Shown: positions 35,968 through 49,205 of the stretch, piece by piece
How the letters are laid out: each line of letters begins with the position of its first letter
Position numbering within the stretch: the first letter of the stretch is position 1
Assembly (NCBI GenBank): GCA_033239525.1
Contig: BSYO01000033.1
Span: forward strand, 8,113,501 to 8,177,500
DNA length: 64,000 nucleotides
Direction of reading: 5' to 3'
Origin: Nepenthes gracilis
Lineage: Eukaryota; Streptophyta; Magnoliopsida; Caryophyllales; Nepenthaceae
The notes under the pieces: model-generated
Database searches by the model: none
Seen by the model: only the letters and a program-made list of their open reading frames with translations
What the model was told of the DNA's origin: nothing
Made by a program: the position numbers and the translations under genes

Positions 35968-38481
35968 TGTGATGACCCGATCCCAAAAACATGACAATTA
36001 AGAGTAAGATGGGCTCCGTAGGGGTACCGGTTCCCAAGATATGACAAAAGATGAATAATTAACTTAAATAGGTGAATTAAGGTCACTGGGTATGGGAGGA
36101 ATCGAATCGAAAAGCCGAAAGATTAGAAATTGATAAATTAGAAATCGAAGTTGTAAACCGAGAAATGTTAATTCATAAATATGTTTAAATTATGATAATT
36201 ATGGCCTATTATGGTTATATAATCAAAATTAGGATCCAAGGATGTGAAGAATTGGGTCGGAAGAGTCAAAACGGGTCTCAGATGACGAAAATGAGAAGTA
36301 GGCTCGCTGTAGGCTCGATGTGGGCCTGACCCACACCCGAGTAGAGCTCGAGCGCAAACGGGGCTTGAAAAACAGAATGCACCTCCCGAAGTGCACTCGA
36401 GTTGCCATCCGAGGGGATTCGGCAGAACCGGGCGCTCGAAGAGCACCCGGTTTGCTCTTGAGCACTCCCTCCAAATTACACTTGGCGCCTACATGGCGCT
36501 TGATCATTGTTCGAGCGCCAGTCACGGGCCCAGGCACATGATCTCTTTCTCCCGCGTTTTAAGTGGGATAATTAGGGATTTGGGTTCATTTTGTTCAGCC
36601 ACGACGCAGAAGAATGAAGGAGAGAAGAGAGAAAGGAGAGAGAAGAGAAGGAAAAGAAAAAAATAGCTGTTCAGTCCCGATTCGAGTTACGGTAACTGTA
36701 GATCGAGCTTATACAAGTGTACCTCGGATATTATTTTTCGTTATTATTGCTTTTCTGTACCTCAAAAATGGTATTTATACTTTAAATATATAGTTCTACA
36801 TGTTTACTGTAAATAAAGCCTGTTTCTGTAAATTGATCGGACATATTTCTTGTTTACTTGTGTATACTACTAGTTATACCTATGATTTCATGAAAATACA
36901 TGTATTCGGTGTCCGTTTGTCGTCCGAAAGTTTTGGCAAAATCCTAGGTACTAAAATGAAAGGGTTTTAACGATTTTTACCTATAACTTCTATTATATAA
37001 AAGTTAATTAGCACTGAAATGAAGCACCTGGTATAATTTGTTTCTGAAAATTTTACACGGACTTATACTGATAAATTGCCATATTCTTCTGAAGCGAAAT
37101 TGAATGGTTTTTGGACCGTTACTGTATATTCTGAACCAATTATGAAAGGTTTCTAACTGCTTTTGTATATTCTGAAGCGAAACTGAAGAGTTTTAAACTG
37201 TTACTGTATGTTCTAAATCCGACTGAAGAGTTTTTGTAAAACTCTAACTGATTTCTGAAACTAAAAAGGGTTTTCAATTAAGAAATAAGAAGAAATTATT
37301 TCTGATACTGTTAACTAGGACCCAGGACTGACATACGGTCTAGTAAGGTTCTCCGGCATGTCTTAGAACGTTACGGTGTTAATTGATGATAACTCTATTC
37401 ATGGAGTTATACGTAGTCCACCCTTCCTCGGGGCGTTACAGTCAGGAGGAAAGATTCTAGACTTAACCTACCTTCACGAGGCACACCTGTACAGATCCCA
37501 TGGGTAGGGATCTCCTGTTCATATTTTTGACCTTTGATTGTATAGAATGAATACAATTTATTCTCGATTATTCACCCTCTCTACTAGTAAGGTTTACTGG
37601 TGGGGTCCTATATTGACAGAAAAGAAAATTTCTATAAGCTATAGAATCAAGACCGATTTTCGCTTTCTGGATTCTATTTTACCGGTTTATTATTAACGAA
37701 GCTTGATTGTTCCGTTTCTGACAATTCTGTAATCTTTTACATTATATTTCTGCTATAGTTTTTATGAATCACTGCCTTATAACATTTATGCTTGAACATT
37801 CATCTGTATCCATTTTATTGTATTCTATTATGCATAAAAATTTTACTGCATGCTTGCATATACCTTGTTAGGTCTCGACTCACTGTTTACTATTTTTGTT
37901 TTCTCTAGATGAGACTGTAAAGTTGGTATTTGACGAGAAAGAGTGACTTCGAGTTTAATTTGAAGACTTTTGAGAATCTGAAGTATTTTGGGGTCACGGA
38001 AGAGAAATAGTTAGATGTAAAGACTGACTTTTGACATATGATTTTGTATATGAATTTTATATCTATGGATATTTATGTATATATGGATTCTGTATAGAAA
38101 TATATGTGATGCATGTGATGAATAGGAAACTATGCTTCTATAGGTCAATAGTTCTGCTTCCGCTATATTCTTTCAGGTTTCTGTACAGTCCTAGTTGGCA
38201 TCTCTCGTCTGGTTTCTGATAAGTTGATAGGACTGTCGAATTAATACAAGGAATGGCATCTGTAGTCTTGTGAACGCGTGTTGTAGGAAAATTATGGTAT
38301 AAATAGATAGCTATGTGCATGTACTGGTTTGCTATACATGTTTTGTATAGATCTATCTTTCTCTTTAGTCCAATTTTAGGAAAAACTCTATCCATTTTTT
38401 TCAGAACCTGAGTGAGACTTGGGCTTCTATTGCTATTCTGAAATAACAGAATTAATTGAGGAAAAAAACCGTTCCGTTACA
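35968..38481 (+). mobile_element. Solo LTR, 2514 bp (gypsy-type), TSD GTATG
   Basis: Starts TGTGATGACCCG and ends GTTCCGTTACA, with a perfect GTATG duplication at 35963-35967 and 38482-38486. There is no coding sequence, primer site or second LTR. It has a purine-rich leader with GAGAGAAGAG repeats near 36610-36660 and a GTTAGGTCTCGACTCA-type 3' region near 37870. It has the same length and plan as the LTR at 8220-10733, which points to related long-LTR gypsy families. Confidence 0.8.
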
Positions 38482-38489
38482 GTATGACA

Positions 38490-40085
38490 AGATTTTTATC
38501 ATTTTTCATGTGGCATTTGACTAGATTGTGAGCAACCTTTTGAACACCACACTGTTATCTAGCTCAGTATTTGAATGATATTCTAACGCTAATGTGTGTA
38601 TGGTCAATTATGAGTATTTCATATTTCTATGATATGAATCTACTTTTCTATGCCTTAAAATGTATGATGTAGGTCTTCTTACATAAAGCGTTGGGGTTAA
38701 AAATTATTTTGATACATAATATATTGCATGTATGATACAAATAGTGAATTTATTATTTGTATGTTTAGTTTGTGATTGGCGCAGTCTAAGATGGTTATTT
38801 TATGAGTTATGCCAAGACTGTGGAATAGTAGTAGATCATTTTGATGTCACATGTCGAATACATAGTATGATTAGAAAATTGTTTATCTAGTCCTTGATAG
38901 TTAGTTATCTTTCTTTGCATGATCTTTGGATGTGTGAGTATGTTATTAATATCTATTATTAAAATAAAAGATATTATATAAAAACATTACGGTCACAGTA
39001 ATATAAAATCCGTTGAATCTTAGTGTACTTTATAATTATACGATATTGATTTTCACATTTCAGTGGATTGAGATCTATATTGTAGAGGGATACTTATCAT
39101 TCTATAAACAATGCATAATGTGATATCAAAAATATTGTATCGAGAGGTACAGTGTTTAACATGTAATTGAGATAAAATATGTTGTATCCAGTTTGAGTAT
39201 AACTCCTTATTGGACCATAGAAATATAAGTGTGGCATATTTTGGGTTTACCCTGATGGGGTAATAAGAATATTGATCGTATAAATTAAATTCGATACTTA
39301 TATACTATGAATAGTTAGGTATTATAAAATTATAGAGTTAGTTACTAGTAAGACTTACAAGTATTAATACCTCATGGATGTTATCCAACAGTTGTGGGGG
39401 TCACGAGGTTGTTAATTTATAGTGATAGAAAAAACATGATGAGATTATTATAATATTTCTTATGGTTATAACATCTGTTAAAATAAGTTCTATAAAACTT
39501 ATTCCTTATTGATATTCAAATTCAGTAGAATTTTAATTGTGCTCTTCATATTCGATTTTGGTAGAAACCATTGATAATGGCACTTGTATTGATTGAGTCG
39601 TGTTTTCAATGTGATCTTAAATCTTGAATAATTGATAGTTAATTATATATTATTATTGCTCTTGTATATTTGATATTAGTATTTGAGAAGTTTATTAATT
39701 GCTAATATTATTAATTACATTAGTTAATGGATATTTGGTTTATTCTTATATATTTTTGGCTCCAAATTAGATTAAATCAATAGCGTACTGGTGAATATTA
39801 TACAGTTGTTAAAAATCTCAAATAAAGACAATTTCAAAGTGTAGTTGCTATAAATCGAGAGGTGAAGATTTCCTTTCCGTTTTAGAGATGTCGGGCAATA
39901 TGTCAAAATTGCATTCCTTTGAGTTTTTATTTTGTTACTATAGACAATTATATTATCTCTTACTTTTAAAATTTATTTTATGATAAATATTTTATTTATG
40001 ATAGATATAATACGTATTTATATTTAAATTTTTCTATGTAGTCAGTTTAAATCGAGTCAGGAAATTCAAGTCTAAGGTTGTCACA
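38490..40085. repeat. LTR-like diverged repeat, related to 15850-17408
   Basis: AT-rich, without coding sequence. It shares short phrases in the same order with 15850-17408 and ends GGTTGTCACA. The left border is unclear because of the neighbouring solo LTR. Confidence 0.4.
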
Positions 40086-40249
40086 CTATTTATACTACTC
40101 TTGGAAGATTTTCTTTACTTGCCACCTCACAGAACATTTGGAGAACCAAAATCACATACCAAGATCACCTTACAAACATGTGTATTCCATCTCCATGAAT
40201 GAAGTCACCTAGTAGTACAAGGCTCCACTGTCACTTTATAATGGCTTGA

Positions 40250-40710
40250 CAACATAATTTCAACTAACACATGAATTTTTTGCATAATTTAAAATGTTTT
40301 GGATATTCTGATGAGTAGCTACTGGGGAAGTGTTTATATAAATTGAAAAGAACTGAGTAATGAAGCCTTGGTTAAATTGGACCCTTTCTTCTAGTTTCTT
40401 CCATGAGATTATTACTATGTAAGCATTTTTAGTGGTGCCATGAAGTTCAATATATTTGCCTTGATGGGTGAAAGGAATGGTGAGTTTGGAGAAGTAAAAA
40501 AGAATAAGGTTATATTGGCTAAACCAGTCCACTCCCAAATCCACACTACTCTTCTCGATTATAGCAATCTGAAATTAGCTTGGACAGAATGTCATTGCAT
40601 TGACCACGGAAAGAAGTGACATTGGAAATCATTATCATTCTGCTATCATTAGCTACTGTTACATGTAATAAAGTAATGGCTCTACCTACAATCCAGTGGA
40701 TGCATTAACT
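40250..40710 (-). pseudogene. Gypsy protease-to-RT linker remnant
   Basis: The minus-strand frame reads DLGVDWFSQYNLILFYFSKL, then a LTIPFTHQGKYIELHG stretch. This matches the sequence following the retropepsin active site in chromovirus-like gypsy pol (pattern ILG-x-x-WL-x-x-x-x-P-x-x-x-DF-x-x-x-x-x-F). Upstream, in broken frames, is VANDSRM-like retropepsin sequence. The protease catalytic motif is not visible. It could be the upstream part of the same element as 21915-29623, which has the same strand, but an RT domain linking them was not found. Confidence 0.6.
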
Positions 40711-40759
40711 TTAGGATCCAATAAGCTATGTACTGTCACTATCAAGCAAGGTATATATA

Positions 40760-41837
40760 GGTTAATTGTGAGGAATATCTTTGATCTTGATTGTATTGTT
40801 AGATAGATGGACAAATAAAACACTATACTGAAATTTTAAAAGTTTTCTAATTAGTTATGGGTTAAACATCTTGTTCTTTTTCTGTTCCGTCATTTAACTC
40901 AATGATAATTATATTTTATTATTTATTTGCTTATTTGTGCCTTAGAAAAATTTCTCTATACAATAGTAATATAAGGCCAAATCATGATTTTGGTCTAATA
41001 ATAATTGAGGCTATACTATAACATCTGCTTCGGTGGTGTATATTTTTATATGAACAAAATTTTTTCAGGTAACGAAAATTTTTCAGAATAAGGATTTGGA
41101 AGAAGTTTTTGTTTTCTTATCAATAGCTTCAATAGCTTGGTCTTGGAGGTAGGTGCTTGCTCTTGGCACGAGCTAAAAACGAATGGTTTAACAATTTAAC
41201 AATGTATTTCAACTTATCTTTATGATCACTTAGAAAATTTGAAATAAAATAGGTATTAGATAAACCATGATTTTGCTGTAATATTAATATTATCAGCTTC
41301 TTAAATTTGTCTTAATATGATTTTAACGAAGAAATTTATTATAATTTGTTAAATTTTGTCACAATATTCACAAAGAATTTATCATTAAATCATATACACA
41401 TTAGTAAAGAGTTCCCAAGAGCTATGGTTCATGGTTGTGCCTAACCTAGAAATCAAATGGTTGCCGCAACCATCAAGGTAGACTGATGCAATCTGTATTT
41501 TTTAATGGGGAGGAATTTGGTAGATGTTAAAATATTTTTTGCATCAAATGATCCAAGATCTAGTGTTTTGGCCATCAAAGAAGATAAAATCTAGTTTGGG
41601 TTGATGGAATGGTGGCATATATCGGTTGATAATTTTCGTTTGTGGAATTATGGCAAGCATTGAAATGCGTATAAGAGTGAAGTAGAAATTAACTATTGAA
41701 GTAAATCTAATAATGGTTGGTTAACAGAGGTGGAAGTTAGTTTGATTTGCAACAATTGATTGAACCATCATAAAAGTATCAATCTTGTAATTTATTATAT
41801 CCAACGGTATTTATAGATTACTACTGTTGTAATACTT
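40760..41837. other. No gene recognised; AT-rich
   Basis: Nothing supported. Confidence 0.5.
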
Positions 41838-41842
41838 ATTAT

Positions 41843-42860
41843 TGTTGGCCGGAAGGAGGTCGTCAAACAGAATGATAAATAGAGAAAGGAAAGAGGAAGA
41901 ATAAGCACACGTCATTTTACGTGGAAACCCTTATGAACCAAGGAAAAATCACGGGAGTAGAGTCGACAGTAAATCCACTATGTGAAAAACAGGTTATAAA
42001 CCTCCAAGATGGAGTATCCACTACACACTCGAGAATAACAAGAAAAAAAACTCACCGGAGTAAACGGGAAACACTCCACTCTTTACTCTCTGTTTTTCTT
42101 TCTTCTCCTTCTCACTGGTGGTGCACTCCTTTCTTGTTCCTTCACCCTTGAATTTTTCCTCCTTACACTTTACCGTGCTTGGATGCTTTCTTTTTCTCTC
42201 TCACACATTGTCTCCTCACTCCCACCACTGCATGCCCAACATGCGTATATATGGTGGTCTGCCTGGAAGACTTCAACCAATAGGCAGGTTGAGTGTGATC
42301 AAAAGCCTGCCACCTGCTCTGCAACCTGCCAACAGCTTTATCCACCAACTCTGCAACCTGCCGCCTGCACAGACACCTCATGCGCAGCAGGTTTGCTACC
42401 GGTTTACTATCAAAGAACATTTGTTGCCAACGTCATCCACGACATCCTCGTTATCGTTCAAATGATCTTGGTCGCTCTGGTGAATCTATTAGCTATCATA
42501 AGAGTCTTCCAGTGTTCCTTGGTTGATTTCATACCAATAATACTAACTCTGTAAATTCTTCCTTATGTACCTCGGCGATCAACCTTCCATCGACGGACCG
42601 ATCAACCTCCCGTTGACCGCCCCTCCATGGCCATCCGAGAACTTCACCCGTCCTCCATCGCCATCCTGGGACAACCTCCCGTTGGCGTCAGTCGACCAAC
42701 CGTTTACCGTCCGTTGTGGGATCCAATTTGGTTATCCACCGGCCAAACTTCATCGTTGAGCCGTTTTTTTTCATTTGGTCAACATATGTTGACCCATTAA
42801 CGATCCCAAGACAAAGTAGTTTGTTGAAATCACCCACAAGGGAGTGACCATATTCCAACA
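41843..42860 (-). mobile_element. Solo LTR of the copia/non-autonomous family, 1018 bp, TSD ATTAT
   Basis: On the plus strand it runs from TGTTGGCCGG to ATATTCCAACA, with ATTAT at 41838-41842 and 42861-42865. Read on the minus strand it opens TGTTGGAATATGGTCACTCCC and clearly matches the LTRs of the element at 11155-14131, including the leader near 42000-42070. It holds GTTGACC motifs and a perfect 18-bp palindrome GGTCAACATATGTTGACC at 42777-42794. No internal region remains. Confidence 0.88.
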
Positions 42861-42949
42861 ATTATTTCTATATATATATATATTTATTTTTTAGAAGTAT
42901 TAATTGAAGTTGTTTTAGTTAATCTTTGTTGATTGTTTCTTGAAATCCA

Positions 42950-43170
42950 TTGCAGCAAATTAATGAGGTGTGGTGGATTGAAGAATCGAATCTCAAACCA
43001 GTTTGTAAAAAAGTAGCTTAGAATTACTTGTCACTCAAATATCAAGCCGAGAAAGGGGTTGAGAAATTGAAGAAAGCGGCAAGAAAATGAGGAGAAGACA
43101 AGGCAAAAGAAGAAGAGGCACGACTGCTGAGCTGATTCCATAGAATCAATCGGGAGATTCGGCATACTCA
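42950..43170 (+). pseudogene. Decayed coding fragment, family unknown
   Basis: One plus-strand frame reads as a charged, helix-like protein segment (KYQAEKGVEKLKKAAR, then a GEDKAKEEEARLL stretch) interrupted only by TAG (near 43018) and TGA (near 43088 and 43136). Each stop is one transition from TGG. It looks like a former exon or retroelement ORF lying just upstream of the BSD gene. I do not recognise the family. Confidence 0.35.
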
Positions 43171-43552
43171 ACATCCAATTTGTACAATTTAGCTTGTACA
43201 CTTGATTTATACTAACTAATGATGCAATGTACTTCCTCTATACGTGCTTCTTCAGCTACTGATGTTATAGCCGGGTATTATTACGTCATATTCTTTAATC
43301 ATCTATAAATGTTTGTATTTCACGTCTAATTTGCCATGCGATGCAGACGCACGCACAAATGAGTGGGAGAACGATGCACAAGCAGTCAACTTGAGATGGA
43401 TAATGACGAAATAATGGTGCGCATGGGGTCGGATTTATGTAAATCTTGAAAAGGGTGATGTCGATCTCGAAGTCATTTGGTTCTACGTATAGATCACTCG
43501 TTCGCCGAGTCGTCGTCGTTGCTCACTAAAATTCTTAGCTAATCCCCCCATC

Positions 43553-43557
<5 letters not shown>
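43171..43557 (+). promoter_or_regulatory. Upstream region of the BSD-domain gene
   Basis: Non-coding. A TATAAAT sequence lies at about 43303. This is rather far (nearly 300 bp) from the ATG, so it is only a possible promoter element. The immediate leader is pyrimidine-rich. Confidence 0.35.

Positions 43558-43584
<27 letters not shown>
43558..43584. repeat. (CT)n tract in the leader of the BSD gene
   Basis: A CT run ending about 17 bp before the ATG. CT/GA microsatellites are common in plant 5' leaders and core promoters. Confidence 0.9.
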
Positions 43585-43587
<3 letters not shown>

Positions 43588-43600
43588 TTAGCGATCTCGA

Positions 43601-45076
43601 ATGGATTTCTTCAGATCCGTTTTCGCAGACGATTCAGATCCATCATCCCCCAGATCCAAAACCGAACCATCCTCAAGCTCCTCTCAACCCCTCGAACCCA
43701 ATAATCCAGATCAGGAATCGGAAGCAGATCCTGCCAATTCAAACCTAACAACCCCATCTGCCAGCGCAAGCGAAGGAGGCGGGGGAGGTGGAGTTGGATG
43801 GAGCTTTAGAGGCCTAGTGAAGGCCTTCTCTGCCAAATCCGAGACCGTCATAGAGACCTACCGTCGCGACTTGAAGGAATTCGGTTCGGATTTAAAGAAA
43901 GAAACGGAAGTGCTACGCCAAGTCGCGAGCCGGGCCGTCAAGGACCTTCCGGCGTCGATCGAAATCGGCGCCTCCAAAGCTCAAGGATCTCTCGAATCGG
44001 TGGGCCAAGCTATTGATTCGATTGGTTCCACGGTTTGGAAATCAACGGCTGAGATCATCGCTCAAGGTAAGGAATCTCTGCTTCACGAGGATATTGATTC
44101 TGATTCTTCCGATACTAATAATATTAATGATAATTTGAATTCGCGAACTGTAAATTCTGTAAGGTATAGTAGGTTTGATGTGCAATTGCGTTCAATTCAG
44201 TGTGATTTGAATACATATATTGATGAACCTGAAGATTTGGATGTTTATTTAAAGTGGAAATCGGCGTTTAATTTGGAAGAGAAGAGCAAGGAAGCCGAGG
44301 ATTTAATGAGAGAGAATGGGACTGTGGGGGATATTTACAAAAAGGTAGTGCCTGGTTCTGTGAATCATGAAGAATTTTGGTGTAGGTACTATTATAGGGT
44401 TCATAGGCTTAAACAACGTGAGTTTGTGAGAGCTAATTTGGTGAAGAGAGCCATTTCAAGGGAAGATGAGGAGGAGCTAAGTTGGGATGTGGATGATGAG
44501 GATGAGGAAGAGGAAAGTAATGGGTCGTCGCCAAATGCAACTAATCCAGCTCCACAAGGAGACCATTTGGAAAATAAGGAGGTAAATGACATGGATTCCT
44601 TAAATGATGTCGAGGAGAAAACTTCAATCCAAGAATCAGCAGTTGGGCATTTGGTGGATGATGACATGAAGCAAAAAGTGGGTCACAATGGGGAGGCTGA
44701 GGAGAAGGGCAATGATGTTGAATTGGCTAGCGAGAACGGTGTGTCAAATGAGAAAGTGCAGTCAGGAGAGAATTCTAGAGTAAGTGATGATCAGTCGAGA
44801 AAGAAACATTTTGACGAGGTTGCATCCGATGGACAGAATGAGTTGAGTGGGTTTGGTAAAGATGAAGGCATTTCGATGTTATCGCCTCAACAATCTCCTG
44901 AGGAGGAAGACCTTGATTGGGATGAAATTGAGGATGTTGCTAGCGGTGATGAAAAGAAAGTAACTCATAGTGGGAGTCTCAGCAATACTGAATTGCGGAA
45001 ACATCTGTCTGCTGCTGTTGAGATTGAAGACTTGAGTTGGGATATTGAAGATGATGATAAACCTGTTAAAACTTGA
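43601..45076 (+). CDS. BSD domain-containing protein, 491 aa, single exon
   Basis: A full-length open frame from ATG (43601) to TGA (45076), with no visible damage. The N-terminus is a Ser/Pro-rich linker with a Gly run (about residues 57-65). Next comes an amphipathic segment starting WSFRGLVKAFSAKSE with long helices to about 160. The BSD domain lies at roughly 205-270 and has the diagnostic Phe-Trp pair at about 259-260 (HEEFWCRYYYRVHRLK). The C-terminal 220 residues are very acidic and repeat a short motif three times: EELSWDVDD, EDLDWDEIE and EDLSWDIED. BSD domains are known from TFIIH p62-type subunits, synapse-associated proteins and DOS2-like proteins. The molecular role of the plant family is not established. 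It is surrounded by transposons, with LTR sequence ending 740 bp upstream. Confidence 0.92.
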   Translation: MDFFRSVFADDSDPSSPRSKTEPSSSSSQPLEPNNPDQESEADPANSNLTTPSASASEGGGGGGVGWSFRGLVKAFSAKSETVIETYRRDLKEFGSDLKKETEVLRQVASRAVKDLPASIEIGASKAQGSLESVGQAIDSIGSTVWKSTAEIIAQGKESLLHEDIDSDSSDTNNINDNLNSRTVNSVRYSRFDVQLRSIQCDLNTYIDEPEDLDVYLKWKSAFNLEEKSKEAEDLMRENGTVGDIYKKVVPGSVNHEEFWCRYYYRVHRLKQREFVRANLVKRAISREDEEELSWDVDDEDEEEESNGSSPNATNPAPQGDHLENKEVNDMDSLNDVEEKTSIQESAVGHLVDDDMKQKVGHNGEAEEKGNDVELASENGVSNEKVQSGENSRVSDDQSRKKHFDEVASDGQNELSGFGKDEGISMLSPQQSPEEEDLDWDEIEDVASGDEKKVTHSGSLSNTELRKHLSAAVEIEDLSWDIEDDDKPVKT

Positions 45077-45240
45077 TATCAGGTGATGTCTAGTTAGAAG
45101 TTCTTTGAAGTTATATTGCTTGTGTTTTTGTGTTCCATCCAATTTGATGTAATTAAGAATTGTGGAAGACGGAATACAAATGTTTATTCTTTCTGATTAT
45201 ATGACTTTGTGTCTTTATATTATTTTTTACTAAAGAAACT
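45077..45240 (+). other. Probable 3' UTR of the BSD gene
   Basis: T-rich sequence after the stop. No canonical AATAAA was seen. AT-rich variants such as AATTAAGAAT lie near 45151. Confidence 0.4.
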
Positions 45241-45275
45241 CTTCATAGTTGCATAGCTTTTTCATTCAGTTAAGC

Positions 45276-45496
45276 CCTCCCCTTTTAGTTGAGGATGCCT
45301 AAGAGTAGGATTATTCTGTACTATGGTCTCAGTTTACTGACGACCATTCTTCTCGACATCTCCTTTTAAGGCTTTTTTTCTTTTCTTTTTTGTTTTTTCT
45401 TTTGTTGGTTTGTTACTTATCCCCCTTTTAATTGAAGATGCCTAAGATTAGGTTTGTTCTGCACTATGGTCTCGGCTTACTAGTGACAGCTTTCTT
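45276..45496. repeat. ~70-bp direct repeat, two copies 144 bp apart
   Basis: CCCCTTTTAGTTGAGGATGC near 45280 matches CCCCTTTTAATTGAAGATGC near 45424. Both continue into a CTATGGTCTC-G-TTACT phrase. It is not coding. Confidence 0.75.
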
Positions 45497-45499
45497 TGA

Positions 45500-48079
45500 T
45501 GTCACCTATGAAGGTGTTGTTGCCTCATAGATTGTGTCTCTTTTATCTACACACTTTTTTCATATCAACCTCTATCAATAAGAAAACGGACTAAACCAAA
45601 CATACTAGGCCTTTTCCCGCTAAGTGAGTTGCCTAATGTGGATTATTCACTTCCCTTTATATCTTTGCTAGTCTATCCCTTTGCTAACTTAAAAAATGAA
45701 ATCTCAAAGCATAGAAATAATATTAATAGGAACAACAATGTTTATTTCCTATCTTGGAGGATGGATTTTTTGGTCTGAGAATGGAGACAAGAATTGAAAC
45801 TGGCATCACCACCGTTCAATGTGCCATAGTTACTCTTGTTTGTGTAGGAAGTAATAACTTCCCCTGTTTATTATCCATCCATTTGATCTGTCAATTATGT
45901 TTACCCTGATAAACACTTGACGGATTCGCCTGAGGTATTTCCACATTTCTCCCTTCTTTCTTGTGTCTCTCTAGCTGTTAAAGTTATAGCAATTCATATC
46001 TAGCCAATTCGGTTTTTTGAAGCACCTTTAATTTTAGTGGGACTTACAAAATCCTCTTGATGCATCTGATACTCATGTAGTGTTGGGGGAAGTATCATTT
46101 TCAGCTGACATTCTTTTGAAGGATTAGTGCATATTTCTTTAAGGTGAGTGCTGTTTCAGCGGATAAATGACGGTGATTAAGATGAGCCTAATGAAATATC
46201 CCCTGGAAACAACTCTGTATGCTTTTTGCAAATATTTTTGATATACTTTATCTGTACTAATTCTAAGCATCACGCAACTCATTGACATCTATGCTGCTCT
46301 GTCCAAGTACAGTCTTCCTTGTGGTTGGTCTACATTTAGGTTTCAGCCTGGAAATAGTAACTAACTTATGTTCTGCAATGGGGGCTTGCCAACATCTGTT
46401 ATACCTGCTGCATATTTGGAGCAGAAATGAACCAAATCAGAGAAAACTTCCACAAGTATGTCCATGTAGGAACGCATTTGGTCTACTTATAGAAGGTTTT
46501 GGTGCAAAAAAAAAAAAAATCAATTTTACTTCCTGGAGGAAGTACTGTTAGTTTTAATTTCACTTCGTATCATCATCTTATTAGTTTTAGTTTCGCTGTC
46601 ATTGTCTCTGACTTAAAGCTTTCACTCTCTTTGACAAGCCTCTAATTTCCACTTCCATAAAGAAGAAGCGGGTCTAGAAGCTTGACCAAACAATTATAGA
46701 ACTTGATGGAATGCAGTTTATGGAAATTAAAAATAAACCCAGTCGATTGGCAATTTGCAGTTCTTCTAGCTGCAAGTAGAACTCCGTATCTAATCTTCAA
46801 ATGTTTATGTCATCTTTGAGCTGGATTTGTGCATGATTTGGCACTTGATTGTGTCCTGAATTCCTAGCTGGCTGCTGCTAGAAGTTGCGAACCACCACCA
46901 CGGCTTGCTACTAGCCGCCGCTGGCACTGATCACCCCTGTTGGCTGAGCCAGCCCGATGCCAGTTGAATGCGTAGTATTGGCAGCCTTCACAGTTGAATA
47001 CATAATAAATATCCTCACCTTATAAAAATTTATTATTAGATGGAAAACTTATTAAATGTTCAGCCAAATAATGTGATATTCATTCTCATTTATTTTTAGG
47101 TGATACTTGTTATATTTTTATATTATTTTAGGTAATGTTTATTCCATTCACACTTCACCTTATTCATGTATCAATAGAAATGGGTGAAAGGTGCATGTAT
47201 GAGAAATTAGCACAACCATTAAACTTTAACGTTATATTTGATTATTGAAATGAAATAAAATATAAATATAATAATTATTTTTAAGGTATAAAATAAGATA
47301 AAAATAGAGTTTAAAATTAATGTTTTATTATTTAGTTAGTTATTTATAATAGATAAAGATAAATTAGAAATTATTTTTTTAATATTTAGTATATAGTAAT
47401 AGTAAGATAAATAATTAAAAAATTAGTATATAATATTCTAATATATAGTAGAAGGTTTAGATATGCCTAACTAAAATTGAGTCATTTGACCTGTCTAATT
47501 TTATTAATTTAAAATTTTATATGATTTAATTGATATATATTAATATTATAGACTGACACGGTTAAAAAGGCATGATTAATTTTTAAACAATGTATGATCA
47601 TAGGTAAAAATAATCAATTTAGATTGATCCGACTTAGATTGTAAATTTTTTATAAATATATTTTTTATTTTAATTATTTTAAATAAATACTAAGTTAAAA
47701 AATTATTTTAATAAATTATATCTTTATATAATTAATAATTTTTATATTAAAATTTTATATTAAAATATGTCTTTATATAATTAACAATTTTTATATAAAC
47801 TTTCTTTATCTAAAATATACAATTAGGTAATATTATAATTGATATATTATAATTTTTTAAAATATTTATTTTTTAAATTATTTTAATGTATTTATGAATT
47901 TTTAAGGATAATATTTAAAAATAAAAAACTCTATGTCATGATTTGAACCGACTTGATCTAATTTAATGGTTATAAATTTTTATCTAAACTAACCCATGTC
48001 TAATCTAAATTCGATTTTAATTAAGTCTACTTTGAGATAAGGGTAAATAAGAAAAATATTTTAGAATAATTATTCATAG
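45500..48079. other. No gene recognised; AT-rich intergenic
   Basis: No supported gene. A poly(A) run lies at about 46507-46519. The stretch 47000-48080 is extremely AT-rich. Confidence 0.5.
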
Positions 48080-48084
48080 ATAAT

Positions 48085-49205
48085 TGTTGCATCCTTGTAT
48101 TTCGGTCGTCGTACGACGAGAGTCTGAGTTCGCTCTCTGCGCTCTTGGACAGACAGAATCGTGCAACATAAAATGAATTGTTAAGTTTGACGAGAATAAC
48201 GTTTCGGGAAGGAAAAAGGGACGATAGCACAATGCACGCAAAGTTTACGTGGAAAACCCCTTTTTGAATGAAAGGGGAAAAAACCACAGTAGTAGATGCT
48301 AGGTCCGAAAGATTCCACTACCGTAAGAATAGAATACAACTCGTCTCAGTGGCACTTTTTTATTGCCACATAAAGTTACAAGGTAAGAGATCTCCTTCTC
48401 TCTTTTCTTCTCTAATTTTCTTTCACTTGGTTGTTGTTCACAATAAGTATGCAAATGCCCACCCTTCGAATCCTTTCTCTCATTGCTTGAATGGGGTATT
48501 TATAGAGGGGGATCATACCGTTGAGATGGGAACACGTGGTATTGGCATATGCTTGGGACGCCTCCACCAACTCTGCTGATTCGACGTGTCAGGGAGGCCT
48601 GCCACCAACTCTACTGATTCGGCGTGTCAGGTGCCGTTAGCCTCATAATGATGGTGCGTCCTCTAAGCGCCGTGATTTCCTGCGGAGGTGGCGTGTTGCA
48701 GAGAACGTGTGCTCTTTGGTAACAGTGAATCATCTGAGCTGGCGTGCTCGATTATCTTGGGCCCTCTTTCCCACGACCTGATGATTCAGAGGTGAAGAGA
48801 TTGTCCTTGTACCCAGAAAACCTTCTGGGTCTTTGCCGAATCCTCGGGCTTATTGAGTCAGGTTCTCGGACGTTTCGCTTGCTAAAGGCCCTTGGAACTT
48901 CAGCGTTGTATTATTGGCTTTACGTCCTCGGGATTCCATTGGTGACGTTAGTCTCTTATGGCGTCCTCGGGTCTATTGGGTCAAATTAGTCTCTTGAACC
49001 ATTGTCGCCATTTGGGCTTCTTGGGACGCTAGCCCATATCCCCGGGCTTCTAAGGCCAACTTAATCTCCTGGGCTAAGTTAGGCTTCTTGGGCCTCTTGG
49101 GACGCGAGCGACTATCTTTGGGCCAAATTGTCCTTGTAAGTCTCTTGGTCCGTGAGCTTGGCTTTTGGGCTTTCCTTTATGGGCCTTGGGTGCCGGGACC
49201 CATCA
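48085..49205 (-). repeat. 3' LTR of the Tat element (1121 bp)
   Basis: On the plus strand it runs from TGTTGCATCC to GGGACCCATCA. It is similar to 57679-58757 but clearly diverged, mostly by transitions, so the insertion is not recent. Confidence 0.92.
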
